Origin: Clostridia bacterium UC5.1-1C12
GTDB taxonomy: Bacteria > Bacillota_I > Bacilli_A > Erysipelotrichales > Erysipelotrichaceae
Reading direction: 5' to 3'
Assembly (NCBI GenBank): GCA_001305055.1
Contig: BBZX01000010.1
Coordinates: 62,001-126,000 of the forward strand
DNA length: 64,000 nucleotides
Shown here piece after piece: positions 21,599-29,485 of the stretch (position 1 is its first letter; each line of letters starts with the position of its first letter). A model generated the notes under the pieces. It was not told the DNA's origin. It saw only the letters and a program-made list of their open reading frames with translations, and did not search any database. A program made the translations under genes and the position numbers.

Positions 21599-21663
21599 CC
21601 TTTCTTATAGGGTACCTGCGAATTCATGAGGTTCTATGTTATAACAAACTTGAGGCATGATCA
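21599..21663. repeat. dispersed repeat, copy B (probable IS end)
   Basis: Second copy of the repeat at 12909-12974, same orientation, 8.7 kb away. Its position just beyond the transposase-like fragment supports its being the left end of the original insertion sequence. Confidence 0.55.
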
Positions 21664-21703
21664 ATTGTGGATACTTAAGAAATTATCATTATGAATCATA
21701 AAA

Positions 21704-21720
21704 TTAAGAATTATTCTTAA
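21704..21720. promoter_or_regulatory. palindromic operator 1 (PerR/Fur-type box)
   Basis: A perfect 17-bp dyad TTAAGAAT-T-ATTCTTAA lies 7 bp upstream of the -35 box of the regulator gene. Its symmetry and AT-rich core resemble Fur-family boxes. Confidence 0.6.
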
Positions 21721-21727
21721 TTAAGTA

Positions 21728-21756
21728 TTGACAAATTTAACTTTAAGAATTATACT
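21728..21756 (+). promoter_or_regulatory. promoter of the PerR-like/rubrerythrin unit
   Basis: -35 TTGACA (21728-21733) and -10 TATACT (21751-21756) with a 17-bp spacer. It is sandwiched between two palindromes. Confidence 0.78.
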
Positions 21757-21770
21757 AAGAATAGTTCTTA
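21756..21770. promoter_or_regulatory. palindromic operator 2 (PerR/Fur-type box)
   Basis: TAAGAA-TAG-TTCTTA, a 15-bp dyad sharing the TAAGAAT half-site with operator 1, overlaps the -10 box and transcription start. Occupancy would block transcription, consistent with autorepression. Confidence 0.6.
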
Positions 21771-21786
21771 AGAAAGGAGTGAGGTA

Positions 21787-22161
21787 ATGCAATATAAGAG
21801 TTCAAAACAGCGGGATCTTGTTCTTAGTTACATGAAAAACATCCAGGGTCATGTAAGTGCTGAGCAAATTTATCAGGATCTAAATGAAATCCATCCAATT
21901 TCTTTGGCGACTGTGTATCGTAACTTAAATATATTGGCGGATATGAATGAAATCCGAAAAATTGCGCACCCTTCTTATGGCTATGTATACGATAAAACGT
22001 GCAAGAAGCATTATCACTTCTTCTGCCGCAAGTGCAATCAATTAATCGATTTGCCTATCGGATATATGGAAGAACTGAATCAGATCGCAGATAACTGCGG
22101 CTTTGATGCGGAAGCACACGACATTACTTTTACGGGTATATGTCAGAGCTGTAAAAATTAA
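21787..22161 (+). CDS. perR: PerR-like peroxide-sensing Fur-family repressor
   Basis: Fur-family regulator of 124 residues. The winged helix includes GHVSAEQIYQDL and the recognition helix SLATVYRNLNIL. PerR-type regulatory-metal ligands are all present with correct spacing: His22, Asp69, His75 and His77 (D-x5-HYH). The structural zinc site is complete (CRKC 80-83 and CQSC 119-122). It therefore probably senses peroxide through metal-catalysed oxidation rather than iron as Fur. It is flanked by two matching palindromes and followed after 23 nt by rubrerythrin, a classic PerR target in anaerobes. The ribosome site GAAAGGAGTGAG (21772-21783) supports the ATG at 21787. Confidence 0.85.
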   Translation: MQYKSSKQRDLVLSYMKNIQGHVSAEQIYQDLNEIHPISLATVYRNLNILADMNEIRKIAHPSYGYVYDKTCKKHYHFFCRKCNQLIDLPIGYMEELNQIADNCGFDAEAHDITFTGICQSCKN

Positions 22162-22184
22162 AAACTGAAAAGGAGAACAAAATC

Positions 22185-22725
22185 ATGGAATTAAAAAGGA
22201 TCAAAAACTGAACAAAATTTAATGGCTGCATTTGCAGGTGAATCACAAGCAAGAAACAAGTATACTTACTATGCTGAAAAAGCAAAAGAACAAGGCTTTA
22301 ATCAAATTGCTGAATTATTCTTAGAAACTGCTCGTAATGAACAGGAACATGCTAAATTATGGTTCAAAGCATTACATGAAGATAAGATTGCTGATACAGA
22401 TGTAAACCTGAAGGATGCAGCTGCTGGTGAAAACTATGAGTGGACTGACATGTATGCAACTTCGCAAAAGAAGCAAAAGAAGAAGGCTTCCAGAAATTAG
22501 CATTCTTATTTGAAGCTGTAGGCAAGATCGAAAAACATCATGAAGAAAAGATACCTTGCACTATTATCTAATGTTGAAAACAACAAAGTGTTCAAGAAAG
22601 AAGATAAGGTTGTTTGGGTATGTGGTATCTGCGGTTACCGTCATGAAGGTACTGATGCACCTGGTGTTTGCCCAGTATGCGGAAATCCTAAAGCTGTATT
22701 TGCTGAAGAAGCTCACAACTACTAG
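22185..22725 (+). CDS. rbr: rubrerythrin (frameshifted)
   Basis: Cytoplasmic peroxide reductase with a four-helix di-iron domain and a C-terminal rubredoxin domain, about 180 residues. Iron-ligand helices show FAGESQARNKYTYYA, ETARNEQEHAKLW and FEAVGKIEKHHEE. The rubredoxin part carries VCGICGYRHEG and CPVCGNP, each a Cys-x2-Cys knuckle. Three frame breaks (about 22197, 22463 and 22547) divide it, all next to A-runs, so they are probably sequencing errors. Co-transcribed with the PerR-like gene and closed by a strong terminator. Confidence 0.88.
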
Positions 22726-22734
22726 AATTACTTT

Positions 22735-22758
22735 GAGGCTGAAAAAGCCTCTTTTTTT
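22735..22758 (+). terminator. intrinsic terminator after rubrerythrin
   Basis: GAGGCT / AGCCTC around a GAAAA loop, then seven T. Confidence 0.9.
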
Positions 22759-22884
22759 CGGTTGGCCGTCTGAAAGCTCAGGATCATTGTTTTCTTTTTG
22801 TAGTAAATTGTTGTTTTTCCGATAATTAGTTGAAGAAGTATGGAATGAAGTTTATTATATAAATAATAGTCACAGAGGGGGCAT

Positions 22885-24323
22885 ATGAGGAAATTCATCA
22901 TTGGGTTATTGATTGTCCTTATGGCTGCGGGGTGCTCAACTGAAAAAGCAATGGTCAGATGATTTTAATATGGTTTTATCACAGTTCAACAACGATCATG
23001 AGGGGTTGAAGAAGCCTACGGCAGACTTTCAGCAATACCAAACATTCGATAGAGGCGAGTATGTAAGCTACGATGAATATTTATCGTATTTTTATAATGG
23101 TGAAATTCCCAAGACAGCAATAACTACGGAGGCTGCCCGGAAGATATAGAGTTTTACTTTCAGATGCTGCGTCAGTTCTATGGCGGATATCTGCACTTTG
23201 GCGGTGATGAGCGGTTTGAACAGGCAAAGGCAGAGTGTCTGTCTTATTTGAATGAAACTGGCTTGATTGAAACAAATAAGCTTGTATTGATCATGCTGAC
23301 AGCGACTAACTTTATAAAGGATAATCATTTTACGATCGGCAACAAACGCTCCAATGCTGCCAGTAAGTATTTCTCAAATGAAGAGCTGTCTTTTTATAAA
23401 AAGGATAATAAGATCTATGATGCAAAGGGCAGACAGGTTACAGCGGTTGATCAGGATCATGAGGCTGAGAATTATTTCTATTTGTCTTTGGATGATGAAG
23501 GGCAGATATGCTGGCATTTCGGTTTATTGCTGAAACAATATCCGCAGCCTCTTATGTATTGACGTATGATACTGGCGAGCAGGAGTCAATTTCGGTTGAT
23601 TATGTTTATCTGAAAAACACAACAGCGTATACAGAGAGTGTTCTGGAAGGTGTTCCGATTGTCCAGATTGGTGAAATGTTTACTGAATATGGTGAGAATA
23701 GGAAATTGGCGGATCAGTTTCTTAACAGCGCTGAACTCTTAAGCAAGAGCGACGCGGCAATTTTAGACTTAAGAAATAATAATGGCGGCAATGGCTTATT
23801 GCCATTAAAATGGATTGAAAGATATACTGGTCAGCGTGTTGGCTTGAATAGCTCAGGCATCATGATTTATGACGGTGACTTAGAGATCAATGATCATCTG
23901 TTGGCCGATGATTCACAGAAAATGAGTGAAATCATTGATTATTTTAATGCTACTCCGATTGGTAAGGGTATTTATCAAAAGAATAATTGTCATAATGAGA
24001 CCGTTGCCAATGATCGGGTACTGTTTGTATTAATGAATGGCTATTCGGCATCTGCGGCAGAATATATGATTGATGCCTTGCATAATGTAGAAAATGTAAT
24101 TTTTGTCGGTACATCGTCAGCCGGATGTCTGCAGTCTGATAATGGCAATGTGCTGGTACTGCCTAACTCTAATATCAAGGTTGCTTTTGGGAATTCATGG
24201 AGTGAATATGACCCTGAGTATTATCAGGAATTTGAAGGCTTTCAGCCTGATTTATGGATTAACAGCAATCATTTGGAAGAAATTATATTGAAGTTTATTA
24301 AGAACAATCAGCAGACGGATTAA
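22885..24323 (+). CDS. S41-family peptidase lipoprotein (frameshifted)
   Basis: A membrane-anchored C-terminal-processing-type serine peptidase of about 479 residues. It starts MRKFIIGLLIVLMAAGC with a lipobox (Cys17). The C-terminal half has the S41 elements AAILDLRNNNGGNG, the nucleophile region MNGYSASAAEYM and FVGTSSAGCL. The N-terminal half (an acidic region ending QFYGGYLHFGGDE) matches no domain I know. Frame breaks lie near 22950, 23130 and 23518; the repaired joints are TEGCPEDIEFYFQML and HFRFIAETISAAS. The ribosome site GAGGGGG precedes the ATG. Alone in its transcription unit. Confidence 0.78.
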
Positions 24324-24431
24324 GTAATGATGAAAATTTTTCATAATCAATTGATTTTTGTAGATTTTTGTGGTAATCTAACTAAAATATTAAGACTCAG
24401 GAAGTCTTGCGAGAGAAAGAGAGGGAATGCT

Positions 24432-25923
24432 ATGGCTAAGATTATTCAGGAACCATCAAGAACCTTTGGTGAATATTTGTTGATTCCAAATTTGACTACA
24501 AAGGATTGTATTGTTGCGAATGTTGATTTGAAACGCCGCTGGTACGCTTTAAGAAAGGTGAGGAACCGGCAATTTCATTGAATATTCCAATGATTTCCGC
24601 AATTATGCAGTCAGTATCTGATGATAAGATGGCAGTTGCACTGGCTAAAAATGGCGGTATGTCATTTATTTATGGTTCTCAAACAATTGAGGAACAGGCT
24701 GAAATGGTGCGTAAGGTAAAAAATATAAAGCTGGTTTTGTAATCAGTGATTCAAATTTAACACCTGACAACACACTGGAAGATGTTCTGAATTTATTGAA
24801 TCGTACCGGTCACTCTACGATGGCGGTTACGGCTGACGGTACGCCGAATGGAAAATTGTTAGGCATTGTTACAGCGAGAGATTATCGCACATCCCGTGAT
24901 GAATTAACTAAAAAAGTAGCTGAATTCATGACACCTTACGAAAGACTGATCGTTGGCAAAGAGGGCACGACGCTTAAGGCTGCGAATGATTTAATTTGGG
25001 AGCATAAGCTGAACAGTTTACCGATTATTGATAAAGAAGGCAACCTGCAGTATTTGGTATTCAGAAAAGACTATGCAGAAGATAAAGAAAATTCTAGAGC
25101 GTTATTAGATAGTGAAAAACGCTATATGGTAGGTGCTGGTATTAATTCACGTGACTATGCACAGCGTGTGCCTGCATTAGTAGAAGCAGGCGTTGATGCG
25201 GTATGTATCGATTCTAGTGAAGGCTTCTCAGAATGGCAGTATGATACGATTAAATGGGTTCGTGATACATATGGTGATGCAGTAAAGATCGGTGCAGGTA
25301 ATGTTGTTGATCGTGAAGGTTTCCGTTATCTTGCTGATGCCGGTGCAGATTTCATTAAAGTTGGTATCGGAGGCGGTTCAATCTGTATTACGCGTGAAGC
25401 AAAAGGTATTGGACGCGGACAGGCAAGTGCTGTTTTAGATGTAGCGGCTGCCCGTGATGAATACTTTGAAGAAACAGGCATTTATGTACCGATCTGTTCA
25501 GACGGCGGCATCGTCCATGATTATCATATTACTTTGGCATTGGCAATGGGTGCTGATTTTGTAATGTTAGGCCGTTACTTTGCACGTTTCGATGAGTCAC
25601 CTACGGCAAAGGTTAAAACCAGCAAAGGTTATATGAAGGAATACTGGGGCGAAGGCAGCAACCGTGCAAGAAACTGGGCACGATATGACCTCGGCGGTAA
25701 AAAGGAATTAACCTTTGAAGAGGGAGTTGATTCTTATGTACCGTATGCCGGAAGCTTGGAAGATGGTGTTGGCATCACTTTACATAAGATTAAATCAACA
25801 ATGTGCAACTGCGGATCAACAACTATCAAGCATTTCTATGAGAATGCAAGATTAACACTTGTATCTGCGACTTCTATTCAGGAAGGCTCGGCACATGACG
25901 TTGTATTAAAAGACAATCAATAA
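24432..25923 (+). CDS. guaB: IMP dehydrogenase (frameshifted)
   Basis: Oxidises IMP to XMP, the committed step of guanine nucleotide synthesis; about 497 residues. The barrel start [12 protein letters not shown] and [20 protein letters not shown] are followed by two CBS domains (residues about 100-210, including GIVTARDYR and [13 protein letters not shown]). The catalytic loop [19 protein letters not shown] has the nucleophilic Cys, and [10 protein letters not shown] is the substrate-binding region. Frame breaks near 24532 and 24722 are fixed by one base each. The ribosome site AGAGAGGGA is at 24418-24425, and a weak promoter TTGATT-17-TAATCT is at 24351-24379. A small hairpin AAGACT/AGTCTT lies in the leader. 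Confidence 0.92.
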
Positions 25924-25930
25924 TAAATAG

Positions 25931-25962
25931 ACTGCATTGTGATCTTCATGATGCAGTTTTAT
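25931..25962 (+). terminator. intrinsic terminator after guaB
   Basis: ACTGCAT / ATGCAGT closes a hairpin with an inner partial stem and runs into TTTTATTTT, 8 nt after the guaB stop. Confidence 0.75.
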
Positions 25963-26031
25963 TTTGGTTTATTTTAAATATAAGTTTTTTATATTAAGCT
26001 ATTGATATAGTAATAAAAAGGGGAGAATCGA

Positions 26032-26118
26032 ATGAAAAATATTAATTTAATTGTATTATCATTATTATTACTTGGCTGTACAGCTCAGCAGGCACCTGAT
26101 TCTATAAGTAAAGGGTAA
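26032..26118 (+). CDS. truncated lipoprotein start
   Basis: A 28-codon frame behind a good ribosome site (AAGGGGAG) that reads MKNINLIVLSLLLLGCTAQQ: a lipoprotein signal peptide with a lipobox (LLGC), then 12 residues and a stop. Either a genuine tiny lipoprotein or the head of a longer gene broken by a frameshift; the 100 bases after it show no clear continuation. A second lipoprotein gene follows. Confidence 0.45.
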   Translation: MKNINLIVLSLLLLGCTAQQAPDSISKG

Positions 26119-26272
26119 TACCCATGGATAATTTAAAGTGAATTTATTAATGAAGTTTAATAGGGAAATTGCAACAATGAAAGACAATTTTTATTTATTA
26201 CGTTACTTATAAGATAAGGAGAATGAAAATGAAAAAGAAACTATTAATGGTTTTGAAATTTATTAAAATAAA

Positions 26273-26846
26273 ATGATTATGCAAACGAAACTAGTCGTGT
26301 TACTTCTCTTTATTGTTTCATTGACCGGCTGTGCAAAACAGGATTTAACAAGTAAACTTGAAGAAGCCGGCTGGGTGAATTCAGACAGTGAATGGACAAT
26401 TGACAATACGAGTGATAAATTTGTTAAAACATGCCGTTATGAACAGGTAAACAAAGAGCTTGTGCTTGATTTAGCAGCCAATGAATTCAGCTTCATGATT
26501 GAATGCCCATCCGGTCAGTTTACTTATCCGGATGCATATTATGATGAAGGAACTTATGTTGAATCTTATCAAATCAACTGGATCGATCAAACAGTTACGA
26601 GAATTAAAAATATGAGTGGTTTCTTTTCAATGCCTAATAAGGAAACAGTATACACTGATACGTCAGTTTATGAAGAAGAAATCATACCATTCGATGAAGA
26701 TTATCAAGCACCCCGTTTTGCATGTGTCGATCATTATGACAATGACACATTTGGTTTATTAGAGAGCGGTGAAAGAAGTATACGATTTCTTTAAATCGTA
26801 TCTATTAGATGGCTTGAAGATTAGCATTGATGAATTAAAAGAGTAA
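26273..26846 (+). CDS. lipoprotein of unknown function (frameshifted near its end)
   Basis: Exported lipoprotein of about 190 residues. MQTKLVVLLLFIVSLTGC gives a signal peptide with lipobox LTGC; an acidic, Tyr- and Asp-rich domain without a known motif follows. The frame breaks near 26770; the +1 frame continues EVYDFFKSYLLDGLKISIDELKE to the stop at 26846. Just upstream, a 15-codon frame (26229-26276, MKKKLLMVLKFIKIK) with the ribosome site AAGGAGA ends in a TGA overlapping this ATG, so translation may be coupled, or the two are one gene split by an error. Confidence 0.6.
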
Positions 26847-26851
26847 TTTTC

Positions 26852-26897
26852 AATACGGTACATATTCATTCTATATGGATAGTACCGTATTTCTTTA
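26852..26897 (+). terminator. intrinsic terminator after the lipoprotein gene
   Basis: A perfect 10-bp outer stem AATACGGTAC / GTACCGTATT with a 20-nt loop and a short T-rich tail (TTCTTT) follows the stop of the repaired lipoprotein frame, supporting that frame as real. Confidence 0.7.
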
Positions 26898-26958
26898 TTC
26901 AAATGAATCAGTAGAATAACACTAATAGAATGTGCTACACTAACAGTAGGTGATAATT

Positions 26959-27501
26959 ATGTGCGGAAGATTTTTTATGAGTTTTGATGATTCAGATCAA
27001 TCAGCAGCTATTCAGAAAAAGCTGTATGATAAAGATCTATTTGAATTTGCACAAGGTGAAATATTTCCTTCTCAGAATGTAGTCGTGCTGACAGCAGATA
27101 AGGGTAAGTTGGATGTAGATGTAATGAAATGGGGATTTAATACAAAATATAAAAGTATCAACGCCCGCAGTGAAGGTATTGAAAACAAATGGACATTTAA
27201 ACCTTATCTGAATAATCGCTGTATCGTTTTAGCCAATGGTTTTTATGAATGGGTCAAGGAAGGCAGCCGCAAGCATAAAATCTATATTCAAAAAGAAGAT
27301 GAACCTTGGATTTATATGGCAGGTATTTATAACGATAAGCGTGAATTTGTGATCGTTACGGGTGAATCTGAGGATAAAATGAAATTTATTCATGATCGGA
27401 CACCAATTCTGATTCAGCATGATGAAGTAAGGAATTTTCTAAATCATCAGATTAATTTCAATGTCGATAATAAAAACTTAGTATTTAATGCAATGAATTA
27501 A
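26959..27501 (+). CDS. SRAP-domain abasic-site-processing protein (YedK/HMCES family)
   Basis: Protein of 180 residues that crosslinks through its N-terminal Cys to abasic sites in single-stranded DNA and protects them. Start choice is decided by function: the ATG at 26959 puts Cys at position 2 (MCGRF), which is the catalytic residue after Met removal, whereas the GTG at 26950 would not. Asn68 (INARSE), Glu97 (GFYEW) and His145 (HDRTPI) complete the known active site. Monocistronic by appearance, with no operon partners. Confidence 0.9.
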   Translation: MCGRFFMSFDDSDQSAAIQKKLYDKDLFEFAQGEIFPSQNVVVLTADKGKLDVDVMKWGFNTKYKSINARSEGIENKWTFKPYLNNRCIVLANGFYEWVKEGSRKHKIYIQKEDEPWIYMAGIYNDKREFVIVTGESEDKMKFIHDRTPILIQHDEVRNFLNHQINFNVDNKNLVFNAMN

Positions 27502-27633
27502 GCATATTGGCAGATGTGATAAGAATTTTTTGGATATTCGAATAAATTTTAATACTGATTGCATAAAATTTATTTTTTATGAGATAAATTATTAAAAAAA
27601 TTGCTGATTTTTATTAAAAAGACGTTTTTTATA

Positions 27634-27662
27634 TTGAAATAAACAGTTAACTCTTGTAGAAT
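27634..27662 (+). promoter_or_regulatory. promoter of the pur operon
   Basis: -35 TTGAAA (27634-27639) and -10 TAGAAT (27657-27662) are 17 bp apart, about 20 nt upstream of the riboswitch aptamer. Confidence 0.7.
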
Positions 27663-27681
27663 GGTACTGTAATTTGAATAG

Positions 27682-27750
27682 CTCTTGTATAACCGTCAGA
27701 ATTTGGCTGACAAGTCTCTACCTGCTGACCTAATCGGCAGACTACAAGTG
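27682..27750 (+). ncRNA. guanine/hypoxanthine (purine) riboswitch aptamer
   Basis: Classic purine-aptamer layout: P1 strand CTTGTA (27684-27689) with TATAA core, P2 hairpin GTCAG...CTGAC, the conserved linker AAGTCTCTAC, P3 CTGCTGA...TCGGCAG, then ACTACAAG closing P1 (TACAAG 27743-27748). The specificity base in the last linker (ACTA, C at the position equivalent to C74 of the xpt riboswitch) indicates guanine or hypoxanthine rather than adenine. Controls the purE operon. Confidence 0.93.
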
Positions 27751-27761
27751 AAAATAGCGAT

Positions 27762-27796
27762 GCTGTTTTTACTTGTGGAAAACAGCTTTTTATTTT
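27762..27796 (+). terminator. riboswitch expression-platform terminator
   Basis: GCTGTTTT pairs with (G)AAAACAGC and a T-run follows. The loop contains ACTTGT (27771-27776), complementary to ACAAGT (27744-27749) in the 3' strand of P1. The two structures are exclusive: ligand-bound P1 frees the terminator, an OFF switch. Confidence 0.85.
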
Positions 27797-27817
27797 AAAA
27801 CACTAGGAGGATCAATG

Positions 27818-27880
27818 ATGGTCATCAATTCGAGAAATCCTATTCATATACTTATGGATATTCAGACATATTGTTTTTAG
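27818..27880 (+). CDS. possible leader peptide upstream of purE
   Basis: A 20-codon frame beginning [14 protein letters not shown] behind a near-perfect ribosome site (TAGGAGGATCA, 27804-27814), with a second ATG three bases earlier. Its stop codon lies in the loop of the next terminator hairpin. No known peptide family. Could be a translated leader that keeps the terminator open, or chance. Confidence 0.4.
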   Translation: MVINSRNPIHILMDIQTYCF

Positions 27881-27905
27881 TGCAACCAATATGTCTTTTT
27901 CTTTT
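27864..27905 (+). terminator. second leader terminator upstream of purE
   Basis: A perfect 10-bp stem AGACATATTG / CAATATGTCT with a 13-nt loop and the tail TTTTTCTTTT lies after the riboswitch terminator and 17 nt before the purE start. The left arm is inside the short leader frame. Confidence 0.75.
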
Positions 27906-27921
27906 GAAGGAGGAACAGGGA

Positions 27922-28412
27922 ATGGTAAAGGTTAGTGTGATTATGGGTTCACGTTCAGATCTTGCGACAATGCAGGAGACGATGAACATGCTGAAGGAGT
28001 TTGGCATTGGGTATGAAGCCAGAGTAGTTTCTGCGCATCGTACGCCGCATGCTATGGTGCAGTTCGCAGATGAAGCAGAGGCCAGAGGTATTCAAGTAAT
28101 TATTGCCGGTGCTGGAGGTGCGGCTCATTTACCGGGGATGGTAGCGGCGATGACGACAATTCCGGTAATTGGCGTACCAGTTCAGTCAAGGGCGTTGAGT
28201 GGGTTGGATTCTTTGCTTTCCATTGTTCAGATGCCGGGAGCATTCCGGTTGCTACAACAGCTATCGGTACTGCCGGTGCAAAAAATGCCGGTATTTTAGC
28301 AGCTGAAATTTTAGCTCTGCATGATGAAGCGGTGCGTGAAAAGTTAAAAGCTTATAAACAAAAACAAACGCAGGCTGTGCTGGACAATGCACAGATTGAG
28401 CTATGCGAGTAG
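27922..28412 (+). CDS. purE: N5-carboxyaminoimidazole ribonucleotide mutase (frameshifted)
   Basis: PurE class I, converting N5-CAIR to CAIR, about 163 residues. [14 protein letters not shown], the active-site region [28 protein letters not shown] and GVPVQS are the family hallmarks. A frame break near 28237 is repaired to [21 protein letters not shown] and the protein then ends at 28412, overlapping purK by 10 nt. GAAGGAGGAA (27905-27914) is the ribosome site for the ATG at 27922. First enzyme gene of the riboswitch-controlled operon. Confidence 0.93.
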
Positions 28413-29473
28413 GGATCATCGGCGGTGGCCAATTGGGAATGTATCTTGTTGATGCAGCTCATGCGGCAGGTCATACGACAATCGTTCTTGATCCGTCTAA
28501 CCCTGTATCTGCCTCACAAAACAGCGATCGAATGATTGTTGGCCCATATGAGAATCCTGAATGTCTGAAAGAAATGGCAGAGAATAGTGATGCTATCACT
28601 TATGAATTTGAAAACATTAAGGCTGAGGCAGTTGAGCTTGTAAAGCAATGCGGAGGAAATGTTCCACAGGGGTATGATCCCTTGCATATTTCACAGAACC
28701 GGCTGCGTGAAAAAGATGCCATCCGTAAAACCGGTGCTAAAACAGCACCTTATGAAGAGTTAGGCGAAACGATCCATCTGCCGATGCCGTATATCATTAA
28801 AACCTGTGAGGGTGGTTATGACGGCAAAGGTCAATGGCTGATCAGGTCCGATGCGGACTTAGAAAAGTTTATGCAGGAAAAGGGCAATGTGCAATATATC
28901 GTTGAGGGCCTTGTTGATTTTGCGTGTGAGGTATCAGTAATCGTTGTACGTTCAGGGAATGGCTCCATGGCAGTTTTTGAACCGATTGAAAATATCCATG
29001 AACATGGTATCTTGCACTTATCAATTTCTCCAGCCAGAGTGAGTGAGGAAATTAAACGCAAGGCTAAAGAAACAGCATTGCAGGTAATGTCAGGCTTTGG
29101 GTTTACAGGCATTCTTGTGCTAGAAATGTTTGTTGGCAAAGATGGTGAAATCTATATTAATGAGATCGCACCTCGGCCGCATAACAGCGGACACCTAACC
29201 ATGGATGCTTATGATAAGAGCCAATATGATTTGGCCATTGCTGCACTGTTTAATGAGACTTTAAGTAAACCGAAAATCAAAAGTCCGGCGGTCATGGTGA
29301 ATGTATTGGGACAGCATGTATCGGCGGCTTTAAGTAAACAGTGCCCAGCTTATGCAAAGGTATATATGTATGGTAAAAAGGAAGTTAAAAATAACCGTAA
29401 AATGGGGCATGTCACATTCTGCGGCGATGATTTAGAAGCATTGGTAAAAGAAGCGGAAGCCTTTATCAGGTAG
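28403..29473 (+). CDS. purK: N5-carboxyaminoimidazole ribonucleotide synthase
   Basis: ATP-grasp enzyme of 356 residues that carboxylates AIR with bicarbonate. The N-terminal [18 protein letters not shown], the ATP-grasp loop KTCEGGYDGKGQ, and the metal-binding NEIAPRPHNSGH are all present. Intact. The start overlaps the end of the repaired purE, as in many PurE/PurK operons where the product is handed on. Confidence 0.95.
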   Translation: MRVGIIGGGQLGMYLVDAAHAAGHTTIVLDPSNPVSASQNSDRMIVGPYENPECLKEMAENSDAITYEFENIKAEAVELVKQCGGNVPQGYDPLHISQNRLREKDAIRKTGAKTAPYEELGETIHLPMPYIIKTCEGGYDGKGQWLIRSDADLEKFMQEKGNVQYIVEGLVDFACEVSVIVVRSGNGSMAVFEPIENIHEHGILHLSISPARVSEEIKRKAKETALQVMSGFGFTGILVLEMFVGKDGEIYINEIAPRPHNSGHLTMDAYDKSQYDLAIAALFNETLSKPKIKSPAVMVNVLGQHVSAALSKQCPAYAKVYMYGKKEVKNNRKMGHVTFCGDDLEALVKEAEAFIR

Positions 29474-29485
29474 AAAGAGGGAACT

